Positions 43,848 to 53,799 of a stretch of DNA of 64,000 nucleotides are shown here, piece after piece; the stretch's first letter is position 1; each line of letters starts with the position of its first letter. The stretch spans positions 124,001 to 188,000 of the forward strand of contig CAKSIG010000001.1 in NCBI GenBank assembly GCA_934463035.1. The letters are read 5' to 3'. A program made the translations under genes and the position numbers. Source of the stretch: an uncultured Eubacteriales bacterium. GTDB taxonomy: Bacteria > Bacillota > Clostridia > Oscillospirales > Acutalibacteraceae. The notes beneath the pieces were generated by a model. That model saw only the letters and a list, made by a program, of their open reading frames with translations. It was not told where the DNA came from and did not search any database.

Positions 43848-44992
43848 TAATCGTCTACCGCTATGTCTATATCAATCTTTTTATGCGGTCTTTTAATTTC
43901 CTCTGCGGGAGTTGGCTCGACCGAAGGAGTCTCCTCCGCCTTTTCCGCTTTCTTATTCTTAGCGTCGTCTACCGCTTTATAGATTTTTTCTTCTATTTCC
44001 TTTGCAAGCTCGGGATTGTCAATAAGCAACTGTTTAACGTTATCCCTGCCCTGACCGAGACGCGTATCGCCGTAGTAGAACCACGCGCCCGAACGGCTGA
44101 GTATTCCCGTCATAACGCCGACGTCAACAATTTCGCCCTCGTGTGAAATGCCCTTGCCGTACATAATATCAAATTCCGCCTCTTTAAACGGGGGAGCCAC
44201 CTTGTTCTTGACGACCTTTGCGCGGGTATGCGAACCGATGACCTCGGTGCCGTTCTTAATTGCCTCCGACCTGCGGACGTCTATGCGCACGCTTGAATAG
44301 AACTTCAAGGCTCTGCCGCCTGTGGTGGTCTCGCTGCTTCCGTATATAACGCCTATCTTGTCGCGCAATTGGTTGATAAATATTGCGGCGCAGCCTGTTT
44401 TTGAAAGAGCCGCCGTGAGCTTTCTCAAAGCCTGCGACATAAGTCTTGCAAGCTGACCCACGTGCGAATCGCCCATATCGCCCTCAATTTCCGCCTTCGT
44501 TACAAGCGCGGCAACCGAGTCGATTACTATAATATCAACCGCGCCCGAACGCACAAGCGCTTCGGCTATTTCAAGCGCCTGCTCGCCCGAATCGGGCTGA
44601 GATACCAAAAGGCTGTCAATATCAACGCCGAGGTTTGCGGCGTATACGGGGTCAAGTGCGTGTTCAACGTCTATAAAAGCCGCTGTTCCGCCTGATTTTT
44701 GAGCCTCCGCAACGCAGTGCAGAGCAACCGTTGTTTTACCCGAGGATTCGGGACCGTATATTTCCACTATTCTGCCCCTCGGAATACCACCTATGCCGAG
44801 CGCAAGATCAAGCGTAAGCGAGCCTGTATGTATATGCTCGACCGACATTGAGGCGTTTTCGCCGAGACGCATTACCGCGCCCTTTCCGTAGAGCTTTTCG
44901 ATCTGTGCCATTGCGGTTTGGAGGGCTTTTTCCTTGCCTTCCTCCGTTGTTTCTTTTACCGCGGGTTTTACTGTTGTTTTATTTGCTGCCAT
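43847..44992 (-). CDS. recA: Recombinase RecA
   Basis: 381 aa from the ATG at 44992 (GGAGG about 8 bases upstream). Walker A is GPESSGKTT, with Walker B IDVEHALDP and the L1/L2 loops (MGDSHVGQLARLMSQAL and TGGRALKFYSSVR). The C-terminus is acidic, as in the family, with an extra Lys/Glu/Pro tail. It is the central strand-exchange enzyme and SOS co-protease. Confidence 0.97.
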   Translation of the reverse strand: MAANKTTVKPAVKETTEEGKEKALQTAMAQIEKLYGKGAVMRLGENASMSVEHIHTGSLTLDLALGIGGIPRGRIVEIYGPESSGKTTVALHCVAEAQKSGGTAAFIDVEHALDPVYAANLGVDIDSLLVSQPDSGEQALEIAEALVRSGAVDIIVIDSVAALVTKAEIEGDMGDSHVGQLARLMSQALRKLTAALSKTGCAAIFINQLRDKIGVIYGSSETTTGGRALKFYSSVRIDVRRSEAIKNGTEVIGSHTRAKVVKNKVAPPFKEAEFDIMYGKGISHEGEIVDVGVMTGILSRSGAWFYYGDTRLGQGRDNVKQLLIDNPELAKEIEEKIYKAVDDAKNKKAEKAEETPSVEPTPAEEIKRPHKKIDIDIAVDD

Positions 44993-45022
44993 ATAGGGCA
45001 CCTCCGTTTTCTTTGATATTTC

Positions 45023-45874
45023 TTATTTTATATTATTCGCTGTCCCGAAAACTACCCTCTTGATACCGTTCAGGTCACAGACCGTTCCGATATTTTCAAA
45101 TCCGTTTTCGGACATTATCTTTTCAACTGAATCGCTTTCGCCCATTCCCACCTCAAAGGCGAGCATTCCGCCGTCTTTAAGGCTTTTTTTATAATCGGCG
45201 GTTATCGCTCGGTAAAACATCATACCGTCCTCCCCGCCGAAAAGCGCGGTTTCAGGCTCAAAATGGGTTTCGGGCGAAATTGTTTCCATCTCGTCGGACG
45301 GTATATACGGCGGATTGCTCACTATTATATCATACCTGCCGTCAGCGACGTCACCGTTAAAAATATCGCCCTTGACCGCCGTAACGTTTTCGACCTTGTT
45401 GAGCGCTATGTTCTTTTCAAGGTAGCGCATTGCTTCATCGTATTTTTCGAGCAATACAACGTCGGCATCGGGTAACTGTTTTGCGATTGCTATACCCACA
45501 CAGCCGCTCCCCGAGCATAGATCAAGCGCATTTGCGTTTTCTCTTTCTTTAAGAAACTCCACCGCTTTTTCTACAAGCGTTTCGGTGTCCGCTCTCGGCA
45601 CAAGAACGCCGGGGCCGACCTTAAAGGTGCAGCCGTAGAAATCCCACTCGCCGAATATATACTGCAAGGGATACCTTACTATCCGCTGTTTTATAAGCGC
45701 CGTCAGATTGTTCTTCTGATACTGCGTAAGGTGCGACGCATAGTGCATAAGCACCTCCTGATTGCTGTATCCCGTAATATGCTTGATTATCTGCTTCGCT
45801 TCAAAAACATAATCGTCTATCCCTGCCGCAAAAAGCTCTTTTTTTGTGCTGTTGTAAGCCTCAAATACCGTCAT
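45023..45874 (-). CDS. prmC: Release factor glutamine N5-methyltransferase
   Basis: 283 aa. The motif DLCSGSGCVGIAIAK and the hallmark VSNPPYIPSDE are present. The N-terminal helical domain contacts release factors. It methylates the GGQ glutamine of RF1/RF2. The gene overlaps the DUF1385 gene by 14 bases; the same order (yqhQ-prmC) occurs in other Firmicutes. Confidence 0.95.
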   Translation of the reverse strand: MTVFEAYNSTKKELFAAGIDDYVFEAKQIIKHITGYSNQEVLMHYASHLTQYQKNNLTALIKQRIVRYPLQYIFGEWDFYGCTFKVGPGVLVPRADTETLVEKAVEFLKERENANALDLCSGSGCVGIAIAKQLPDADVVLLEKYDEAMRYLEKNIALNKVENVTAVKGDIFNGDVADGRYDIIVSNPPYIPSDEMETISPETHFEPETALFGGEDGMMFYRAITADYKKSLKDGGMLAFEVGMGESDSVEKIMSENGFENIGTVCDLNGIKRVVFGTANNIK

Positions 45875-46859
45875 TTTCAGAATCTTCCGTTTTATCTTCT
45901 TCTATTTTATCAACACTGCGGTCAACATCGGGATTTTCGGGTTCGCAGGCACGCAAAGCGGCTATTGCGACCTCTATCATACCGTCGTCAGGCTCGCGCG
46001 TTGTTATTCTTTGCATCCAAAGACCGGGGGCGGATATTATCCTCGTCAGCAAATTGTCATATCTGCCGCAAATTCTCAAAACTTCAAATCCGAAGCCGCA
46101 AACCACGGGTATAAGCAGTATCTTAATGACGACCCACAGCCAATATATGTTGTAAACGCTCGGGAATATCATCTGCACAACGGTTGAAAACACAATGCTT
46201 ATCACTATCATCAGTATCATAAACGATGTGCCGCACCTTGGGTGAAATCTTTTTTGCTTTCTTACGTTCTCAACAGTGAGCGGCAGACCCTTTTCATAGC
46301 AGAATATCGTCTTATGCTCGGCGCCGTGATACATAAACACGCGGCGTATATCCTTCATAAACGAAACAAGCCAAATATAGGCCACGAATACGCACAGCTT
46401 TAAAAGCTGTTCTATGCTTGAACGCATAACCGCGGAAAACGGCGAGCCTGTCAGCTTTTGAAGACCTGCTACAAACAGTCTCGGCAGCAGCATAAAAAGT
46501 ACTACCGCCAACGCCACGCCCAAGATCGTGCCAAGCACCATAACGGCGCTTATAAGGGCGTTTTTCTTCTTTTCGCTTAATTTTTTCTCATTTTCTTCCT
46601 CAATATCGGTGTATCCCGATTTGTCAGCCGAAATCATCATTGCCTTATAGCCTTGAATCATCGACTCGGCAAAGCCGACAACACCTCGTAAAATCGGAAG
46701 GTTCAGCAGCCTGTGCCGCTCTCTTAATCCCTTGCCCGAAAGGTATGTAATGTCAATATCCTTGTCAGGCGTGCGCACGGCTATTGCCGTCTTTTCGGGA
46801 CTTTTCATCAAAATTCCCTCTATCAGCGCCTGACCGCCGATTGCAGTGTATTTCGCCAT
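45861..46859 (-). CDS. DUF1385 (YqhQ-like) membrane protein
   Basis: 332 aa. The N-terminal GGQALIEGILMKSPEKTAIAVR and PILRGVVGFAES are family marks, with four TM segments and HPRCGTSF/HGAEHKTI motifs in the loops. The C-terminus is acidic. Function is unknown, although the family is often found next to prmC/prfA. GGAG lies six bases before the ATG. Confidence 0.9.
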   Translation of the reverse strand: MAKYTAIGGQALIEGILMKSPEKTAIAVRTPDKDIDITYLSGKGLRERHRLLNLPILRGVVGFAESMIQGYKAMMISADKSGYTDIEEENEKKLSEKKKNALISAVMVLGTILGVALAVVLFMLLPRLFVAGLQKLTGSPFSAVMRSSIEQLLKLCVFVAYIWLVSFMKDIRRVFMYHGAEHKTIFCYEKGLPLTVENVRKQKRFHPRCGTSFMILMIVISIVFSTVVQMIFPSVYNIYWLWVVIKILLIPVVCGFGFEVLRICGRYDNLLTRIISAPGLWMQRITTREPDDGMIEVAIAALRACEPENPDVDRSVDKIEEDKTEDSENDGI

Positions 46860-46870
46860 TGGTATCTCCT

Positions 46871-48325
46871 TTATTCTTCTGCCGACGGGGGAATTATATC
46901 CTCTGCGGGCGGCTCTTTGGGCGGTTCGTATAACGGCAGGACTACTGTTACCGTTGTCCCTACGCCTTCGGTGCTTTCAACAAACAAAAGCCCGTTGTGC
47001 TGCTTTATTATTTCGTCCGCAACCGCAAGACCTATTCCCGAACCCCTGACAGTCTTGTTGGCTTTATAAAACTTTTCTTTTACGCGGTCTATATCCTGCG
47101 CGGGTATTCCGACGCCCGTATCCTTGACCGCAATACGCACACAGCCGTCCTCCAACACCTGTTCTACAAGAACCTGACCGCCCTTTTCGGTGTATTTCAC
47201 GGCGTTGTCGATTACGTTTATGAAAACCTGTTTCAGTCTGTTCGGGTCGCCCGACACCGTAACTTCCTCCGACGGGCGGGTAAATATCATATCAATTCCC
47301 TGCTGACGCGCAAGCTCGGTATACATATCCGCCGCCTCCGCCAACAGTTTTGAAACATTCAGAGGTTGAGAAACAACCGAAAGTCTGCCCGTTTCCATAC
47401 GCGAGAAGTCAAGCAGCTCCTCAACAAGTCCCGAAAGGCGGTCAGCCTCGCTCAGAACAACGTCAAGACCGCGGTTTACAAGCGCTTCGTCCGTTCCGAC
47501 GGACATTTTAGCCGTTTCGCCCCAACCTCTTATTGCGGTCAGCGGAGTTCTCAGCTCGTGGGAAACGGAGGATATAAAATCGTTTTTAACGTTTTCCGCT
47601 TGGCTTAACTCCGCCGCCATATAATTTATGGTATCGCAAAGCTCGCCTATTTCGTCGTTACGCTCTATGTCTATCCTCGTTTCAAAATCGCCCATTGCAA
47701 TTTTCCGCGCAACGTTGCTGACGTTGCGTATAGGACGGACTATTGAGCTTATAAAGAACAATCCCGACAGTCCCGAAAACACCAAAATACCCGCGCAAGC
47801 GAGAAGCACTATCAAAACAAACGCGGTAACCTTGCGGTTTACGGCTTTAAGGGAGATTATCCAGCGGTATGCGCCTATCACCTTGCCGCGTTGATCCCTT
47901 ATGACGGTAGTTTCGGCAAGTATGCGTTCGCCCGAGGAGTTTTTGCCCTTGTAGGAGGCGGTGTCCTTATCCTTGCTGATAGCCTCGTTATAATCGGGCA
48001 TTTTTTCATCGTCGGGTCTGAAACCCGTTGTGCTTACAAGAATGTCCCCGTCCTTATCAATCACCTGAACCTCGACCTTGTTTTTGTATTGGAACGAGGA
48101 GGCTATATCTATTGCCTTGTTGCTGAAATTTGAGGTAGGCGAGACCGAAAGCGCTGAAAATTCGGAGGTATAGTTCTCGGCAAGCGTTTTTACACGCTCC
48201 GTATACAAAGAACTGTACGCCGCGGAAAAAATGATTGCGACAAGGCAAACTACCACCGCAACGATAAGAAAAACGTTTAAGAACCACCGCACGGCGATAC
48301 TTTTAAACTTTATTTCTATCTGCAT
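46871..48325 (-). CDS. Sensor histidine kinase, HAMP/HisKA/HATPase type
   Basis: 484 aa. TM1 (about 13-37), an extracellular sensor region (about 38-165), TM2 (about 172-195), HAMP (about 196-250), HisKA with SVSHELRTPLTAIRGWGE, HATPase with NVIDNAVKYTEKGG, DTGVGIP and GSGIGLAV. The C-terminus is Pro/Glu-rich. It pairs with the OmpR-type regulator 33 bases upstream and resembles WalK/PhoR kinases. The signal is unknown; the adjacent lipoprotein with FG-GAP-like repeats is a possible accessory. Confidence 0.93.
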   Translation of the reverse strand: MQIEIKFKSIAVRWFLNVFLIVAVVVCLVAIIFSAAYSSLYTERVKTLAENYTSEFSALSVSPTSNFSNKAIDIASSFQYKNKVEVQVIDKDGDILVSTTGFRPDDEKMPDYNEAISKDKDTASYKGKNSSGERILAETTVIRDQRGKVIGAYRWIISLKAVNRKVTAFVLIVLLACAGILVFSGLSGLFFISSIVRPIRNVSNVARKIAMGDFETRIDIERNDEIGELCDTINYMAAELSQAENVKNDFISSVSHELRTPLTAIRGWGETAKMSVGTDEALVNRGLDVVLSEADRLSGLVEELLDFSRMETGRLSVVSQPLNVSKLLAEAADMYTELARQQGIDMIFTRPSEEVTVSGDPNRLKQVFINVIDNAVKYTEKGGQVLVEQVLEDGCVRIAVKDTGVGIPAQDIDRVKEKFYKANKTVRGSGIGLAVADEIIKQHNGLLFVESTEGVGTTVTVVLPLYEPPKEPPAEDIIPPSAEE

Positions 48326-48357
48326 TTCTTCCGCCTCCTTTCAGCCGAGATGTTTTT

Positions 48358-49062
48358 TTATTTTGTATTCCACTTATAGCCCATTCCCCAAACGGTAACA
48401 AGATATTTCGGTTCCGACGGGTTATCCTCTATCTTCATACGAAGACGCCTTACATTGACGTCAACAATTTTTTCCTCGCCGAAATAGTTGCTTCCCCATA
48501 CCTTTTCCAAAATATCCGCTCTGTCAAGCGCGGTATCGGGATTGTTGAAAAAGTATTCAACCATTTGAAACTCAACCTGCGTGAGTTCGATGTTAAGACC
48601 TTTTTTCGTAAGGGTGCGTCTGCGCAAATTAAGTGTAAATTCGCCGAGCGTAATATCGTCTGACGAGCCTGCCGCGGGCGCCGGGGTATGCATTTCAACA
48701 CGGCGGTAGAGCGAATCCACCCTTGCAAGCAGTTCGGACGGACTGAAAGGCTTTGTTATGTAATCGTCCGCTCCGAGCATAAGACCGCTTATTTTATCCA
48801 TTTCCTGCGTTCTTGCCGTGAGCATTATTATGCCGAGCGCGGCGCTGCGTTTTCTCAATTCCTTGCAGAGGGTAAAACCGTCCATTCCCGGCATTGAAAT
48901 ATCAAGCAGGGCTATATCAAAACCGCCCGCGTCACCGTCGTATATTTCGAGAGCCTCCTCGCCTGAGCCTGCCTCAACGACCTCGTAACCCGCGCGGCGC
49001 AGATTTATTGCCTCAAACTCTCTTATTGCCGCCTCGTCTTCAACTATCATCAGTCTTTTCAT
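48358..49062 (-). CDS. OmpR/PhoB-type response regulator
   Basis: 234 aa from the ATG at 49062, five bases after GGAGG. Receiver domain with the acidic pair in VEDEAAI, phospho-acceptor Asp in LLDISMPGMDG, Thr in MLTART and Lys in TKPFSP. C-terminal winged helix (about 135-232; VDVNVRRLRMKIEDNPSEPKY). Pairs with the kinase at 46871. Confidence 0.94.
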   Translation of the reverse strand: MKRLMIVEDEAAIREFEAINLRRAGYEVVEAGSGEEALEIYDGDAGGFDIALLDISMPGMDGFTLCKELRKRSAALGIIMLTARTQEMDKISGLMLGADDYITKPFSPSELLARVDSLYRRVEMHTPAPAAGSSDDITLGEFTLNLRRRTLTKKGLNIELTQVEFQMVEYFFNNPDTALDRADILEKVWGSNYFGEEKIVDVNVRRLRMKIEDNPSEPKYLVTVWGMGYKWNTK

Positions 49063-49084
49063 AGCTGCCTCCACATCTGACAAA

Positions 49085-50389
49085 TCACTCGTATATTCTG
49101 AAATTCTGCTTTATTTCTTCAACCTTAATGGCTTCGGGATCCGTCACAAAGCAGGCATAAACCATACCGTTTATATGTGTTATTTCGGTTAAGCCGAGTT
49201 TTTTATATTCGCCGCTTTTCCAATCCTTTAAATCAAAGGTTTGAATATATGCCATTTGCTCCCCAACCGTCTGTGTTTCGGGGTCATAGCTGTAAATCCC
49301 TCTCGCACGGTTGTCAATATCCTTTGAAAACGCCAATTTCCCGACCCACTTTGTCGGTATTATCATATAGTATCCGTCGTTGTAATTAAGCACGGTGCTT
49401 AACTGTTTTGTAAGCGTTTCGCCGTTAAAGGAACACCAATTTGTGTAGTAAAGACTGTCGGTCGTGCCGCCGGCCGCGGGCAGAAATTCCTGAATGGGAA
49501 TTTCAACAATATTGTCGCCGTTTATATCACGGCAGGATATTGAAGACGCCCTTAAAGTAACAAGATTTTCCCTTGTTTCAGGATTCAAAAGCGGGTTCAC
49601 AAGAACGCCCTTTTCCATAAAGACGACCTCGGTGATAGCGCCCGCGCCCTTGACCTCGTCAATATACACCGCGCGTCTTCCGTTAGACAGCGTGGAAAGT
49701 ATCGGCTCGTTAACGGATTTTACCGTGCCGTCAAGCTGACAGCCCGCAACCTCGTTCACTCCGTCGCCGTTCAGCTTATAAAGTCCCGCATAGTTGGTGG
49801 ACTCCGACGAATTGTAATTTATTAAAAGTATTTCTTCCTTTGAATCCTCATCTAAATCACAGCACAGGAAGTATGTATACCTTTGCAGCATTCGCTGTGC
49901 CAATTCGCCCTTTGAATAGGAATACACGGCGAGCTGCATTTCGCTTGTGCCGTATATCTCCCAACCGACGAGTATCTCCTCTACACCGTCGCCGTCAAGG
50001 TCGCAAAAATCAACGCGGTCCACCCCGCCTGCCGTTATCTTCTGTTCGGCAGTCGATTTCCACTTGCCGTCTTCATTGGTTATCATATTTATGTGTAATG
50101 TAACGGTATCGCCGCTCTGCGTGCTGTAAAAACAGAACGCTTCAAGAATACCGTCGCCGTTAATGTCGTTCCTTATAAACGCCGAACGGAAACTGCCGTT
50201 TGTGGGATATTTCAGAGTGTAATCCCCGCTGACGCTCTTTTTAAGAGCGTTTTCAATCGGTTTAAGCGCACCGCTTAACTCAGGCGGATTTAAAAGCTCG
50301 TCCGTGTCCGCGGTAAAAATACTGCAACCGCACAAAACGACCGCCGTACACAACAGCAACGCGGCGCATTTCAGTATTCTTGAAAGCAT
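49085..50389 (-). CDS. Lipoprotein with FG-GAP-like/calcium-loop repeats
   Basis: 434 aa. Lipobox L-C-G-C with Cys22. Repeats with NDINGDGILEAF, CDLDGDGVEEILVG, CDLDEDSKEEILLI and CRDINGDNIVEIPI look like FG-GAP/VCBS beta-propeller blades with calcium loops, not dockerins. The gene is immediately upstream of the OmpR-type two-component genes, so it is probably an extracellular accessory, or a target of that system. A TATAAT with an extended TGA (50428-50433) is a likely promoter. Confidence 0.82.
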   Translation of the reverse strand: MLSRILKCAALLLCTAVVLCGCSIFTADTDELLNPPELSGALKPIENALKKSVSGDYTLKYPTNGSFRSAFIRNDINGDGILEAFCFYSTQSGDTVTLHINMITNEDGKWKSTAEQKITAGGVDRVDFCDLDGDGVEEILVGWEIYGTSEMQLAVYSYSKGELAQRMLQRYTYFLCCDLDEDSKEEILLINYNSSESTNYAGLYKLNGDGVNEVAGCQLDGTVKSVNEPILSTLSNGRRAVYIDEVKGAGAITEVVFMEKGVLVNPLLNPETRENLVTLRASSISCRDINGDNIVEIPIQEFLPAAGGTTDSLYYTNWCSFNGETLTKQLSTVLNYNDGYYMIIPTKWVGKLAFSKDIDNRARGIYSYDPETQTVGEQMAYIQTFDLKDWKSGEYKKLGLTEITHINGMVYACFVTDPEAIKVEEIKQNFRIYE

Positions 50390-50427
50390 TTAACCCACCT
50401 CCCGACAGTCATAAATATACATCATAA

Positions 50428-50436
50428 ATTATATCA
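50428..50436 (-). promoter_or_regulatory. Extended -10 promoter of the lipoprotein/two-component operon
   Basis: TGA-TATAAT on the minus strand (TATAAT at 50428-50433), about 40 bases before the ATG at 50389. The -35 is weak. Confidence 0.5.
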
Positions 50437-50488
50437 CAACACGCATTAAAAATAAAGGCTTTTTTATGAACAAAAAAGCGCAACGCTC

Positions 50489-50694
50489 AAATTAGAGTTT
50501 AGATTTTAGATGTTAGACATTAGACGTCGGCGTGCTTCGCACGAAATATAAAAAATAAATTAGAACTTAGTAGAGATAAAATTGAAAAAATTGCAGGCTC
50601 CCTCAATTTAGAAATTAGATTTTAGACGTTAGATATTAGAAGGCTCACCTCTATGAAAAGAGGTGAGCCTATTTTGCTTGCTAAACTCTAATTT
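50489..50694. mobile_element. MITE-like element, copy 2, with an outer inverted repeat
   Basis: The inner element is 50557-50694 with right end GCTAAACTCTAATTT, identical to copy 1, and a degenerate left end AAATTAGAACTTAG. An outer AAATTAGAGTTTAG at 50489 also matches the right end. It shares the AGGCTCACC hairpin (50641-50670), a run of TTAGA units and a short GACGTCGG-CGTGC hairpin with the region at 6785-7064. It carries no ORF. The last codon of the dockerin gene (50688) lies inside it. The intergenic span 50390-50687 otherwise holds only the lipoprotein promoter. Confidence 0.7.
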
Positions 50695-53600
50695 ATTCCA
50701 ATAAGCATTTTCTTTAAGGCAACAAGATCGTTTTGATCAAGCACGCCGTCGCCGTTTACGTCGGCAGGGTCCTTGCCTGTTATCGTATTATCCTTTGCCA
50801 AAGACTTTTTCAGCATTATAAGGTCGCGTATGTCAATTATGCCGTCATAGTTAAGGTCGCCCGCGATTACTTCCTTTGACCTTTCCTGCGCTATCATATA
50901 AAGGCTGAAATGCTCGGTGTAGAAGCAGAGCTTTCCGTCAACAAATTCCGCATTCATATCGGTAAGAGTTCCGTCCTCCTCAACACGGAATATACGGCAG
51001 TTTTTGCCGTTCATTCCCTCGGGAACGTCTATGCTTACCTTGACCGTGGTCTTAGGCTGTGCCGTTTCGCCGTTTTCCTTTACCAACTTAATGTCAAACG
51101 CGGCGGTGGAATTAATGCCTAAGTTTTTAAGTTGTTCTTTAATAACGGCAGTGCCGATCTGCGTCTCGTCCGCCTTTGACACCGAGAGCTTAACGCCCTC
51201 CTCCGCAAGGCTTTCGTTACTGCCCGATACCTCTACGTTAGCAGGCGCGTCCGCCTCGCTTTCAACCGATTTACGGGTGAGCAATTCTACATTAATGCCA
51301 TTTTCTTTCGCGAATTTGTAGATTTCGGTATCTTCATAGCATACTATCGTGATATTTGAACAATCATAACTGAATGCGCCGTTGTTAACAAATATAAAGT
51401 CGCTCGGTACTATGATTCTGGTTTCTGAGAATACGTTAACGGCTGAACTTTCTATGTTAATAACACTTTCAGGCACATAAATTGTTCCCGTCGGCATGGT
51501 GCCTCTTATACAATCTGAGTCTAAACCTACAACGCCTAACGGTATTGTCCCGTCAGGACTGTATACCAATACATTGCGAATTTTATCCACAATACAGTTG
51601 CCCACATTCTCATAGATAGGATTTTTCGGATCTACAAATATCTTATTAATCCGATCTGTAAATCCGATAAAATCAATATAGACAACGGAAGCAGGAATTA
51701 CAATATCGTTTTCGCACCGTTCATCAAAAACATAATCGCTTATCCGTTTCACACTTCCGTCATTCGGAATATGATTTTTGTTTGATACAATGAGTTCCCC
51801 TGTCATCTTTTCAATAACACAGTTTTCCTTACTCATATAAACGGGGTTTTCAGGGTCAATTGTAAGAGCATCCAATTCATAACAAAAAGAATTGCTTAAA
51901 ATCTTTTTGATTCCCGCAGGAAGTGCAAGCGTTTTTATGCCATATCTGCCACCATTGCCGTCGATTTCTGTAATCGTTTTTCCATCAAACTCAGGCGGGA
52001 TAACCAAATTTTCTGTATCGGTCTTTTTATCGCCGTGCCAGTAGACTGTCCAACCCTCACCGTTGCTGTATAGCTTAAACTCATCAGTTTCGACAGTCTC
52101 GAGCTTATAAGTGAGAATATCTGAGGTTGCATAGCCGTTATTGTACCTGAATTCATACTCACCTGATTCTAATTCTACAGGAGAATCGCTTTCAGTCCAA
52201 TCTTCTTTCCCTTTCAGCCGATATTCAAGCGGAAAAGACCTGTTGCCACAAACATCCATAGTTGCTACCATAAATAAAGAATCGTTTGCTTGATTACATC
52301 TTGAAGTTATCGTAGGCGTAGGCAATTTGTCTTTATACGCGCCCACATTATAAGTGTATACTTTCTCACCGTTAAGAAATACGTTTATTCTTGTCTTGCC
52401 GCATTTTCCCGTAAAATTAACATCAAAATTATAATCCTTTTCTATTGAATTACCTTTAACCAATTTAGCCGTGGCAATATCGGGATCTTCGCTTTCGCAG
52501 ACTAAGCTGACGTCCTCTTCATTCAACGGATATATATCCAAATATCCTCCACTGTAAGAAGTGGTGTTTTCAATATTACACCAATCAATTACGTCGCTTT
52601 TATATCCAAAATCAGGAATTTTTATATTTTGGAAAGAAAACGATACAACATAGCCTTTTTTTCTTAAATTACAAAGAGTCTTTACTACCTCTTTATTTCC
52701 GAGATCAAGTTGATTATATCTAAGCTCTATTTTGCAGCCGTCGGCAAACTTTATTTTATCAAGCTCGCTTATATCCTCAATATAGTTACGCATTGCACAA
52801 AAATACTTTACTTTACTTAAATCAAGCAGCGAAAGGCCTTTAAGGCTGTGTACGCCGATGCTGTTAAAATTAAACCATTCGTCTTCCCATACATCACCCT
52901 CATACATTGACCTATCATAAAAATATGTTTGTATAAAATTAAGCAGTTCCTTGTCTGGCATTTGCTTTTCGGTGATTTTTACACTAAGGTCATTTATTTC
53001 AAGGCGGCACTCTTTTTTATAGGTTCCGTCTTCCTTTTTTTCTCTGAACAAATACACTCCGTTTTCGGTTATTCCCTTTTCGGGGTCATAGACCTTCCAC
53101 TCGCTGTCTGTTACTAAGCGGTATTCACAATAATCGTCGGTAGTGACAAGCCACGCCGTTGCCGGATCGTTGTAACGCTTGGAATAAACTATCACCGTTT
53201 CATCTTCTAAGAGTTCATTGTTGACTATTCTGAAATTATATTCATAAACAGCTTTACCGTTATGCCAAACCTTAACCGTCGCATAGCCACAGGAAATAAG
53301 GTCAAGTGCAACGCTAAGTTGTCCGTCACTATCGATAACCTTTGTTTTTAATACACTTTCGTCTGATGATGTAGCGGTTATCTCCTTCGCCCTTTCGGCA
53401 GGCTCAACGTTGAAAATGATTTCATAAGTAAAATCAAAATCATCCATATTGATAACATCAAACGGGGGTCTCCAAGCTAACGTTATATTTATTTCGTCCT
53501 GCTCTGACGAAAGCGCAGAGGGGCTGTCGGCTGTGACGTTCTGCACCGCAACGTTTTCAGGCGCAACAACAGTCCGATCCGCCATGCTCTGATTATATAC

Positions 53601-53711
53601 CGACTTATCGGCGGCCGCCGCGTCATTCGGCGCGACCGCTGTGGCGCTGCCTGTAAACGTACAGCACGCAACAAGCGCCGCCGTCATAACAATTGAAAAA
53701 AATCTCCTCAT
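50688..53711 (-). CDS. Secreted dockerin protein with leucine-rich-repeat regions
   Basis: 1007 aa. Signal peptide 1-26. A beta-rich N-terminal part (70-250), a short internalin-like LRR stretch (about 285-345), Ig-like beta domains (about 390-545), BspA-type LRR_5 repeats (about 565-800; VIPPEFDGKTITEID, VIPASVVYIDFIGF) and a ZU5-like end domain (about 850-940). The C-terminus is a type I dockerin (949-1007) with loops DLNYDGIIDIRD and DVNGDGVLDQND. No catalytic motif was seen. It is probably a binding component that docks to a cohesin outside the cell. The TAG stop lies in the MITE-like element. Confidence 0.88.
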   Translation of the reverse strand: MRRFFSIVMTAALVACCTFTGSATAVAPNDAAAADKSVYNQSMADRTVVAPENVAVQNVTADSPSALSSEQDEINITLAWRPPFDVINMDDFDFTYEIIFNVEPAERAKEITATSSDESVLKTKVIDSDGQLSVALDLISCGYATVKVWHNGKAVYEYNFRIVNNELLEDETVIVYSKRYNDPATAWLVTTDDYCEYRLVTDSEWKVYDPEKGITENGVYLFREKKEDGTYKKECRLEINDLSVKITEKQMPDKELLNFIQTYFYDRSMYEGDVWEDEWFNFNSIGVHSLKGLSLLDLSKVKYFCAMRNYIEDISELDKIKFADGCKIELRYNQLDLGNKEVVKTLCNLRKKGYVVSFSFQNIKIPDFGYKSDVIDWCNIENTTSYSGGYLDIYPLNEEDVSLVCESEDPDIATAKLVKGNSIEKDYNFDVNFTGKCGKTRINVFLNGEKVYTYNVGAYKDKLPTPTITSRCNQANDSLFMVATMDVCGNRSFPLEYRLKGKEDWTESDSPVELESGEYEFRYNNGYATSDILTYKLETVETDEFKLYSNGEGWTVYWHGDKKTDTENLVIPPEFDGKTITEIDGNGGRYGIKTLALPAGIKKILSNSFCYELDALTIDPENPVYMSKENCVIEKMTGELIVSNKNHIPNDGSVKRISDYVFDERCENDIVIPASVVYIDFIGFTDRINKIFVDPKNPIYENVGNCIVDKIRNVLVYSPDGTIPLGVVGLDSDCIRGTMPTGTIYVPESVINIESSAVNVFSETRIIVPSDFIFVNNGAFSYDCSNITIVCYEDTEIYKFAKENGINVELLTRKSVESEADAPANVEVSGSNESLAEEGVKLSVSKADETQIGTAVIKEQLKNLGINSTAAFDIKLVKENGETAQPKTTVKVSIDVPEGMNGKNCRIFRVEEDGTLTDMNAEFVDGKLCFYTEHFSLYMIAQERSKEVIAGDLNYDGIIDIRDLIMLKKSLAKDNTITGKDPADVNGDGVLDQNDLVALKKMLIGIN

Positions 53712-53761
53712 TTTTGCAGTTCCCCTTTTTCAAAATATAAATATCATTACAGATATACAAA

Positions 53762-53790
53762 ATTATACTATATTTGGAAAATTTAGTAAA
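53762..53790 (-). promoter_or_regulatory. Predicted promoter of the LRR-dockerin gene
   Basis: TTTACT (53785-53790), 17 bases, TATAAT (53762-53767) on the minus strand, about 50 bases before the ATG. Confidence 0.6.
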
Positions 53791-53799
53791 GTATTTTTA

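Noticed and set aside
49085..50389. Dockerin in the lipoprotein
   Set aside because: The calcium loops are spread through the protein and lie in beta-propeller-like repeats; the paired helix of a dockerin is lacking.
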